A DNA stretch of 64,000 bases, from the NCBI GenBank assembly GCA_036645955.1, contig JAVXND010000009.1:1-64000 (forward strand). Reading direction: 5' to 3'. How positions within the stretch are numbered: position 1 is the first letter of the stretch; every line of letters begins with the position of its first letter. Shown here in pieces: positions 58,596 to 64,000 of this stretch. Position numbers and translations under genes: made by a program. The notes beneath the pieces were generated by a model. The model did not search any database. It saw only the letters and a list, made by a program, of their open reading frames with translations, and was not told the origin of the DNA. Source of the DNA: Limiplasma sp036645955 (GTDB lineage Bacteria; Bacillota; Clostridia; Christensenellales; Aristaeellaceae).

Positions 58596-58624
58596 ATTAT
58601 AGACGGTTCCCCGCGACGTGTCAA
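58596..58624 (-). promoter_or_regulatory. Near-consensus SigA promoter upstream of rny
   Basis: TTGACA (58619-58624), 17 bases, TATAAT (58596-58601): both hexamers are perfect consensus, the best promoter in the window. Confidence 0.85.
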
Positions 58625-58719
58625 GAAGGGAATTCTGCGCCCTCGCCGCGGCCTTGACCCCCAACCTTGACCCGCCGATTTTTTTCAAATTTTCATTCTG
58701 TATTTTTTTGTCGAATCAC

Positions 58720-58748
58720 TTGCCTTTACGCAACCGTACAACTATACT
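58720..58748 (+). promoter_or_regulatory. Promoter of the PAS-GGDEF gene at 58813
   Basis: TTGCCT (58720-58725), 17 bases, TATACT (58743-58748). Confidence 0.6.
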
Positions 58749-58812
58749 TATCCATGCGGCATAAAATTCGTTTTAACTGATTGGGATTCCCCGGCATCAA
58801 GGGAGGTTTACC

Positions 58813-60189
58813 ATGTCTATTCCAAGCGCTGTTTTCCCTGCATCCCTTTGCAAGCTTCATGAGCCTTTCATGAGCGCAAATACGCATCCAGACCGCACGC
58901 AGCCCTGCATGGATGATGATTTTTTCAGCACACTGCTGTTGGATTCCCAGATGGCGCTTTTTGATTATGATGTATTTGCGGACGATTTTGTTCTTTCCGT
59001 CATGCTTGACAACGGGCAAAGGGTCACGCGGCATTACGAAACTTTTCTTGCCACGCTTGCAAGCCGTCAATCCATTCCGGAGGAGCTGCGGCAGGGGGTG
59101 CTTGTGACTGCCAAGCAGTGCTGTGCTCAGGCAGGAAAAACCAGCTTTTCCATCTGCATTGATTTACACCTGAGCGGTGAATACCGTTGGTATTTGGCTT
59201 TTGTTCACAGCCTGACGAACACGCTAGGCAAAGTGAACCGCGTGATCGGGCGCTTACGTGATGTGCAAGCCGAAAAGCTCACTGAGCTTCGCCTTCAAAG
59301 CCTGAGCCTATACCGCAATGCCGTGGATTTTGCCAGCCTGTTTGTATACGAATTTGATTTGCCCGGCTTTAAGCCGCTTGCGGCTGTGGACGGGAAGCGC
59401 TGTTCAAAGGATTTTTACCCCTGCGAGCAATACCTCGACCCAAACCACAGCCAGCTCATCCACCCCGAATCACGCGAGGCGCTTTCCAAGCTGCTTTGTG
59501 AACAGGCTTTGCTATGCGCCTACCACGAACGGCGCTACGAGCTTGCGCTGGTACTGCGCATTTTGAACCTACGTTCGGAATGGGTTTGGGTACGGCTTAC
59601 CATCCACCTCAGCTATTGCGCAAGCACAAGCATTCAAGCTCACGGCATTATTTATATGCAAACCATTCAAGAGCAGGTGGTTCTTGAGGAACGCGCCAAG
59701 CACGATTGCATCACAGGCCTGCTCAATCGCGGCGCAACCGAGGAGCAAATGAACGATTTGCTTTTAAACAGCCCGACCGCCGCTTATTTCTTCATTTTTG
59801 ATGTGGATAATTTCAAATCCATCAACGATACGCACGGGCACGCCGAGGGTGATTTTACCTTAAAGCAGGTAGCAACCGCCCTGCGAGAGCATTTACGGCA
59901 AAGCGATATTTTGGGGCGCATCGGCGGCGACGAGTTTGTGGCTTTGCTCACTGGTATGGAAAACAGAGCCGCTGTAGAGCGCAAGGCAAGCGAGCTGCTG
60001 ACCGCTGTATCTGAAACAAAAAGCCCTGCCATATGGCAGGGCGGAGCGGCGCTTAGCATTTCCATCGGCATCGCCTGCGCCCCAGAGCATGGCATGAGCT
60101 TCGATACGCTCTACCGCGCCGCCGACCGAGCGCTCTACCTTGCCAAGGGGGCTGGAAAAAATCAATTTTGCATCATGGGCAAGGCATAG
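58813..60189 (+). CDS. Cytoplasmic PAS-like/GGDEF diguanylate cyclase
   Basis: 458 residues, ATG 58813 with GGGAGG 7 bases upstream. No transmembrane segment. Two PAS-like modules (about 40-155 and 165-285) precede the GGDEF domain (about 290-455) with an intact GRIGGDEF and DVDNFKSINDTHGHAEGD (in parts: FDVDNFKSIND). GAALSISIGIA and FDTLYRAADRALYLAK complete the domain. No EAL and no visible I-site RxxD at the usual place five residues before GGDEF (it reads RQSD, which does fit RxxD), so product inhibition is likely. Synthesises c-di-GMP. Confidence 0.92.
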   Translation: MSIPSAVFPASLCKLHEPFMSANTHPDRTQPCMDDDFFSTLLLDSQMALFDYDVFADDFVLSVMLDNGQRVTRHYETFLATLASRQSIPEELRQGVLVTAKQCCAQAGKTSFSICIDLHLSGEYRWYLAFVHSLTNTLGKVNRVIGRLRDVQAEKLTELRLQSLSLYRNAVDFASLFVYEFDLPGFKPLAAVDGKRCSKDFYPCEQYLDPNHSQLIHPESREALSKLLCEQALLCAYHERRYELALVLRILNLRSEWVWVRLTIHLSYCASTSIQAHGIIYMQTIQEQVVLEERAKHDCITGLLNRGATEEQMNDLLLNSPTAAYFFIFDVDNFKSINDTHGHAEGDFTLKQVATALREHLRQSDILGRIGGDEFVALLTGMENRAAVERKASELLTAVSETKSPAIWQGGAALSISIGIACAPEHGMSFDTLYRAADRALYLAKGAGKNQFCIMGKA

Positions 60190-60198
60190 CTGCCCATG

Positions 60199-60243
60199 AT
60201 ACTAAATAGCCATGCCGCATATTGCGGCATGGCTATTTAGTAT
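60199..60243. repeat. Perfect 21-bp hairpin, family B copy 2 (bidirectional terminator-like)
   Basis: Arms 60199-60219 and 60223-60243, loop TAT; arms identical to those at 21038-21082. It lies 10 bases after the GGDEF stop and 8 bases before the pyrI stop, i.e. exactly between two convergent genes, so a bidirectional transcript end is the natural reading. Confidence 0.9.
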
Positions 60244-60251
60244 TTGGACGG

Positions 60252-60674
60252 CTACTCGTCCTTATGCTTTGCCTCACAATAAAAGCAGCGGTATACGCGC
60301 TTGCCCTCATCTGCCAGCAGAAAAATTTGATCTAGCTCCTGCTCTGTTTGGGTGATGCAACGCGGGTTTTTGCATTTCATCAGGTTTACCACGCGGCTGG
60401 GCATTTCCAGATGTTTCTTATCCACGCGCACGCCGTCGCGGATGACATTGATGGTGATATCGGGGTCAATATACCCAAGCATGTCCAAATTGAGCGGGAT
60501 TTCCTGATCAATCTTGATAATGTCCTTCTTGCCCATATGCTGTGATTTTGCATTTTTGATGATGGCAACCGAGCAATCCAGCGAATCCAAGCCCAAATAG
60601 CGGTAAATTTCCATGCTTCTGCCCGCGCGGATATGGTCGATCACATAGCCGTTTTGAATGCTGTCAATGTTCAT
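60252..60674 (-). CDS. pyrI: Aspartate carbamoyltransferase regulatory subunit
   Basis: 140 residues, starting in an ATGA overlap with pyrB. N-terminal allosteric domain (MNIDSIQNGYVIDHI) that binds ATP/CTP and C-terminal zinc domain with CKNPRC and CFYC Cys pairs. Pairs with PyrB to form the regulated holoenzyme. Confidence 0.97.
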   Translation of the reverse strand: MNIDSIQNGYVIDHIRAGRSMEIYRYLGLDSLDCSVAIIKNAKSQHMGKKDIIKIDQEIPLNLDMLGYIDPDITINVIRDGVRVDKKHLEMPSRVVNLMKCKNPRCITQTEQELDQIFLLADEGKRVYRCFYCEAKHKDE

Positions 60675-61588
60675 GCTTCCACCTCCAAGAGCTTCATTAA
60701 AAGCGCCTCGCGCATGAATTTGCCATACAGCACTTGTTTAAAGTAGCAAGCGCGGGGGTCGCTGTCCACAGCGCGGCTAATTTCGTTCACACGCGGCAGG
60801 GGATGCATAACGCACAAATCCTTACGCGAGCGCTGTAATTTATCCATGTCCAGAATATAGCTATCCTTCAACCGCACATAATCCGCTTCGTTAAAGAAGC
60901 GCTCGCGCTGTACGCGGGTCATATACAAAATATCGAGGGTGCCGATCACGTCCTCCAGCTTTTCCACCTCATGAAAGCTCACGCCTTTTTGGATCATGGT
61001 TTCCCGCAGATAATCCGGAATGCGAAGCTCATTAGGCGAAATAAGCACAAAACGGATGCTCTTGTAGCGCGACATGGCATTGATCAAGCTATGCACCGTG
61101 CGGCCAAATTGCAGGTCGCCGCACATGCCCACCACCAGCTGATTCAAGCGGCCTTTTTCACGGCGGATGGTCAGCAAATCGGCCAAGGTTTGCGTGGGGT
61201 GATTATGTCCGCCGTCGCCCGCGTTGATAATGGGCACAGGGCAGACCTGCGCCGCCGCCGTGGGCGCGCCCTCCTTGGGGTGGCGCATGGCAATGATATC
61301 CGCATAGCAAGCCGCCGTGCGCACCGTGTCTGACACGCTCTCCCCCTTGCTGGCTGACGAGCTATCCGCCGTTGAAAAGCCAAGCACATTTCCGCCCAGC
61401 TCCATCATCGCCGCTTCAAAGCTTAAGCGCGTGCGCGTGCTAGGCTCATAAAACAGCGTAGCCAGCTTGCGCCCATGCATGCATTCGGCGTATTTTTTGG
61501 GGTTTGCAATGATGTCGTCCGCACGGTCCATCAGCTCGTCAATTTCGGCCATGCTCAGGTCCCGAATGTCTAATAAATGCCTAGGCAA
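60671..61588 (-). CDS. pyrB: Aspartate carbamoyltransferase catalytic subunit
   Basis: 305 residues from TTG 61588 with GGAG 8 bases upstream. Signatures: FYEPSTRTRLSFE (carbamoyl phosphate site), HNHPTQTLADL, MCGDLQFGRTVHSL and MHPLPRVNEI. Commits carbamoyl phosphate and aspartate to pyrimidine synthesis. No clear promoter was found in the repeat-filled gap upstream, so it may depend on readthrough from pyrE. Confidence 0.97.
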   Translation of the reverse strand: MPRHLLDIRDLSMAEIDELMDRADDIIANPKKYAECMHGRKLATLFYEPSTRTRLSFEAAMMELGGNVLGFSTADSSSASKGESVSDTVRTAACYADIIAMRHPKEGAPTAAAQVCPVPIINAGDGGHNHPTQTLADLLTIRREKGRLNQLVVGMCGDLQFGRTVHSLINAMSRYKSIRFVLISPNELRIPDYLRETMIQKGVSFHEVEKLEDVIGTLDILYMTRVQRERFFNEADYVRLKDSYILDMDKLQRSRKDLCVMHPLPRVNEISRAVDSDPRACYFKQVLYGKFMREALLMKLLEVEA

Positions 61589-61649
61589 ATTGAACGCTCC
61601 TTTTCAAAGGGTCATCGCCCTCTGCTGATTATTGATAAGTATGATATGG

Positions 61650-61800
61650 GATATTTGGGGGTTGGGATGTCGTGACATGCCCTTACATTGCGCTTTGTAA
61701 TGAATGCTGCGTTTCATGGGCGGACACCATCGTCGCAAATGGACATTTGGGGTTGGGATGTCCCTTTAACCATTGCGCTTTGCGATAAATGCTACGTTCC
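61650..61800 (+). repeat. Diverged direct repeat of about 60 bp
   Basis: Unit A (61650-61715) and unit B (61742-61800) share TTTGGGGGTTGGGATGTC, then CATTGCGCTTTG and AATGCTNCGTT. Unit A runs into a partial hairpin element (TGGGCGGACACCAT, about 61717-61731). With hairpin copies 8 and 9 and the minisatellite below, they fill the 61589-62066 gap between pyrB and pyrE. Confidence 0.7.
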
Positions 61801-61801
61801 C

Positions 61802-61841
61802 TGTAGGGACACCATATATGGTGTCCGCCCAGTTCGCGTTC
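61802..61841 (-). repeat. Hairpin element copy 8 (reverse orientation)
   Basis: TGTAG, GGACACCATATATGGTGTCC, GCCCAGTTCGCGTTC: the only complete copy in reverse orientation. Read on the minus strand its left flank is again G-rich (GGGCGGGG). Confidence 0.95.
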
Positions 61842-61925
61842 CCCGCCCTTCATCCACATCGAGGAACAATGTGAAGGAATGAGGAAGATGGCAATAGGAT
61901 ATTGTCACCAATATGGGATGGGTAT

Positions 61926-61964
61926 AACGCCAGCTGGGCGGACACCATATATGGTGTCCCTACA
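61926..61964 (+). repeat. Hairpin element copy 9
   Basis: AACGCCAGCTGGGC, the 20-bp palindrome and CTACA. A degenerate minisatellite starts immediately to its right. Confidence 0.93.
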
Positions 61965-62043
61965 GGGATCGCGGCATTCGCGGATGAACGCGGCATTCGC
62001 GGACGGGCGCAGCATTCACGGATTCGCGCGGCATATACGGTCA
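61965..62043 (+). repeat. Degenerate 19-20-bp minisatellite
   Basis: About four units of the type CGCGGCATTCGCGGATGAA with increasing drift to the right. Next to hairpin copy 9, as the other minisatellites are next to copies 2 and 3. Confidence 0.75.
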
Positions 62044-62066
62044 TGCCGTTTGAGCCGTCCGCGGCA

Positions 62067-62705
62067 TTACTTCATCCAGCTCTCGTCTGCGGGTTGGTTG
62101 CGAAAACGCAGGAGCATATCCACCTGCTCGGGCTTGATATACCCTTCTTCTGCCGCAACATGCGCCAGCACGTCAAAGTTGGAAAGGCTCACATTTTTCA
62201 CGTTTTCAGCCGCCAAGCGCTCCAGCCCTTTTTTCATGCCATATGTGAATATGCTCACCACTCCAAGCACATTTGCGCCTGCTTCACGCAGTACATCCAC
62301 CACTTCAACAACACTTCCGCCCGTTGAAATGAGGTCTTCCACCACAACAACCTTTTGCCCTTTTTCGAGTTTGCCCTCAATTTGGTTGCCGCGCCCATGA
62401 TCCTTGGCACCGCCGCGCACATAGCCCATGGGCAGGTTCATCAGATGCGCCACAATAGCCGCGTGCGCAATGCCTGCCGTAGATGTGCCCATGAGCACCT
62501 CCGCCTCCGGATATTCGCGGCGAATGGTCTCCGCCAACGCTGTTTCCACTTGGGTGCGCACAACGGGCGCTGTTAAGGTCAGGCGGTTATCGCAATAAAT
62601 GGGGCTTTTGATACCGCTTGCCCATGTAAAGGGCTGTTCGGGGCGCAGAAACACCGCGCCTATGGACAACAGTGATTTGGCAATGGCTTTTTCCATCGTT
62701 TCCAT
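62067..62705 (-). CDS. pyrE: Orotate phosphoribosyltransferase
   Basis: 212 residues from ATG 62705 with GAGGAGG about 9 bases upstream; the longer frame to 62906 runs through the 67-bp repeats and is not coding. Adds PRPP to orotate. SGIKSPIYCDNR at the N-terminus, GGAKDHGRGNQIEG (flexible catalytic loop with Lys) and the PRPP motif VVVVEDLISTGGSVVEV. Length typical. Confidence 0.96.
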   Translation of the reverse strand: METMEKAIAKSLLSIGAVFLRPEQPFTWASGIKSPIYCDNRLTLTAPVVRTQVETALAETIRREYPEAEVLMGTSTAGIAHAAIVAHLMNLPMGYVRGGAKDHGRGNQIEGKLEKGQKVVVVEDLISTGGSVVEVVDVLREAGANVLGVVSIFTYGMKKGLERLAAENVKNVSLSNFDVLAHVAAEEGYIKPEQVDMLLRFRNQPADESWMK

Positions 62706-62735
62706 TGTTTGAAACCTCCTCAAATTTTGATTGGG

Positions 62736-62936
62736 TCTTGCGGCCTTCGGCGAGCAGGGTTTCACCCTGCACCTGACAAGGGCTTCGCCCTTGACCCGTT
62801 TTATCCTTGCTGGGTTTGCTTGACGTTCGCGGCATAGCCCTTCGGGCTGTTCGCTCACTCGCGCCGCTTTCTTGCGGCCTTCGGCGAGCAGGGTTTCACC
62901 CTGCACCTGACAAGGGCTTCGCCCTTGACCCGTTTT
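62736..62936. repeat. 67-bp direct repeat pair between pyrE and pyrF
   Basis: Copies at 62736-62802 and 62870-62936 look identical, 134 bases apart. Each contains two hairpins: GCAGGG/CCCTGC and CAAGGGC/GCCCTTG, plus a GGCCTTCGGC segment. A third small hairpin (AGCCC/GGGCT) lies in the 67-base spacer. The right copy ends in CGTTTTTTTT, which would act as a terminator for the plus strand, opposite to the operon. Confidence 0.95.
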
Positions 62937-62939
62937 TTT

Positions 62940-63647
62940 TCACCCTAAAAATTCACTCACGCAACGGCGATAGGCTTGCACAGGGTCACTCGCTTGCGTT
63001 ACAGGGCGACCCACCACAATATAATCACTGCCCCCAAGCCTTGCCTTGCTTGGCGTCATTACACGCGCTTGATCATCTGCCGCGCTATCTGCAAAGCGAA
63101 TGCCGGGCGTTACCGTCCAAAATTCACTGCCGCAGACCTCCTTCACTTGCGCCGCTTCAAGCGGTGAACATACCACGCCATCCAGCCCCGCAAGCTTCGC
63201 GTTCTTTGCATACTGCTTCACTGTGTCCGCCATGCTTGCGTCAATCAGCAATTCGCGCCGCATGCGCTCCTCACTCGTAGATGTCAGCTGTGTAACCGCT
63301 AACAGCATCGGCCTTGTGCCGTCAGGGCGCGTTAAACCCTCCACCGCCGCCCTCATCATCTCAATCGTGCCTGCCGCATGCAGGTTGGTCATGTCCACAT
63401 CCAGCTTAGACAACACCGCCATGGCACTTTTCACCGTGTTGGGAATGTCATGCAGCTTCAAATCCAAAAAGATCTTATGCCCGCGTGCTTTGATTTCCCT
63501 CACAATTTGAGGGCCCTGCGCATAAAACAGCTCCATGCCCACCTTCACATACGGTTTTTCGTCTTGAAACCGATCCAGAAAAGCATACACCCGCTCCGCA
63601 CTCGGAAAATCCAATGCAATAATCACATCACCTGTTGGCTTGCTCAC
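62940..63647 (-). CDS. pyrF: Orotidine-5'-phosphate decarboxylase
   Basis: 235 residues from GTG 63647, which overlaps the pyrD stop (GTGA) and has GGAGG 9 bases upstream; the ATG at 63653 is too close to the Shine-Dalgarno. Motifs: IIALDFPS, FLDLKLHDIPNTV with the catalytic Asp-Lys-Asp triad, and TPGIRF and GRPVTQA at the phosphate site. Last step to UMP. Confidence 0.95.
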   Translation of the reverse strand: MSKPTGDVIIALDFPSAERVYAFLDRFQDEKPYVKVGMELFYAQGPQIVREIKARGHKIFLDLKLHDIPNTVKSAMAVLSKLDVDMTNLHAAGTIEMMRAAVEGLTRPDGTRPMLLAVTQLTSTSEERMRRELLIDASMADTVKQYAKNAKLAGLDGVVCSPLEAAQVKEVCGSEFWTVTPGIRFADSAADDQARVMTPSKARLGGSDYIVVGRPVTQASDPVQAYRRCVSEFLG

Positions 63648-64000
63648 TTCCATGCACCTCCAATACATTTTTGTAACTCTTGAATCCCGTATTTTTCCAT
63701 CACTCGCGGCAAATCGGCAATGATTTTGGGGCATACATACGGATCAACCAAGTTTTGTGCGCCTACCTGAACCGCTGTTGCCCCTGCAAGCATCATTTCC
63801 ACCACATCCTCCGCCGTGGCCACACCGCCCATGCCGATCACCGGTATGTGAACCGCACGCGCAACCTGATACACCATTCTCAGCGCCACCGGAAAGATCG
63901 CCGGTCCTGAAAATCCGCCCATTTGATTGGCCAGCACAGGCTTTTTGGTTTTTAAATCAATGCGCATCCCAAGCAATGTATTAATCAGCGACAGCCCGTC
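63644..64000 (-). CDS. pyrD: Dihydroorotate dehydrogenase (class 1B type), C-terminal 118 residues
   Basis: The minus-strand frame is open to the window edge, so the N-terminus lies outside. Visible motifs: DGLSLINTLLGMRID, LSGPAIxP-like FSGPAIFPVALRMV, VIGMGGVATAEDVVEMMLAGATAVQVG (in parts), all FMN-barrel signatures of PyrD. The class 1B assignment is based on this wording and on Firmicutes context; pyrK would be expected just upstream, outside the window. Confidence 0.94.
   Translation of the reverse strand, partial: DGLSLINTLLGMRIDLKTKKPVLANQMGGFSGPAIFPVALRMVYQVARAVHIPVIGMGGVATAEDVVEMMLAGATAVQVGAQNLVDPYVCPKIIADLPRVMEKYGIQELQKCIGGAWK

Noticed and set aside
62706..62906. N-terminal extension of PyrE
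   Set aside because: It translates the 67-bp repeat; the start at 62705 has a perfect Shine-Dalgarno and gives the normal length.

Overview
The window looks like a chromosomal segment of a spore-forming, fairly GC-rich member of the Firmicutes, class Clostridia. The evidence is a sleB-ypeB cortex-lytic/germination pair, the Firmicutes order ylxM-ffh-rpsP-khpA-rimM-trmD, RNase Y, a clostridial-style pyrD-pyrF-pyrE-pyrB-pyrI cluster, strong Shine-Dalgarno sequences and many TTG/GTG starts. Genus-level placement is not possible from reading alone. I see no rRNA, tRNA, prophage, IS transposase or CRISPR array.

Layout. 1-3.4 kb: fragment of an unknown gene, a DUF5711-like membrane protein, a CvpA-like protein and two repeat-rich gaps. 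3.4-7.6 kb: a two-gene operon joining a solute-binding/5'-nucleotidase-C fusion lipoprotein to a membrane EAL phosphodiesterase. 7.9-9.9 kb: secreted M13 metallopeptidase. 10.3-13.6 kb: potassium-uptake operon of two TrkA-type subunits, a 35-residue membrane peptide, TrkH and an OB-fold-like lipoprotein, preceded by two overlapping micro-ORFs. 13.7-17.3 kb: MFS transporter, SANT/Myb-like protein, orphan solute-binding-like protein. 17.6-20.4 kb: asd-dapA-dapB with a structured leader. 20.4-25.2 kb: XRE regulator, AAA/PD-(D/E)XK protein, PAS-GGDEF protein. 25.4-29.2 kb: ypeB/sleB, YhhN-family and auxin-efflux-carrier-family membrane proteins. 29.3-33.1 kb: aroA-aroC-rlmD. 33.2-41.9 kb: comF-like gene, glycosyltransferases, nucleoside kinase, exonuclease, flavoprotein, RpiR regulator, surE. 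42-48.6 kb: the SRP/ribosome-maturation operon and ftsH. 48.8-60.2 kb: DUF6020/GT2 pair, a 1426-residue GGDEF-REC-GGDEF-EAL protein, YhcH family protein, rny and a PAS-GGDEF protein. 60.2-64 kb: de novo pyrimidine genes.

Themes. Four c-di-GMP proteins lie in 64 kb: one EAL enzyme with a decayed GGDEF, two diguanylate cyclases, and one protein carrying an intact GGDEF and an intact EAL. Biosynthetic modules are complete or nearly so: the asd-dapA-dapB steps toward lysine/diaminopimelate, the last steps to chorismate, and most UMP synthesis steps.

The most unusual non-coding material is a dispersed family of about 40-bp hairpin elements (nine copies plus a fragment) built around a 20-bp perfect palindrome. 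They are polar: most have a G-rich tract on one side, and at least three have a minisatellite on the other. Two copies supply the stop codon of the neighbouring gene, and two carry compensatory substitutions in both arms. A second hairpin family (two copies with identical 21-bp arms), a 67-bp direct repeat between pyrE and pyrF, and a long inverted repeat upstream of the XRE gene add to this.
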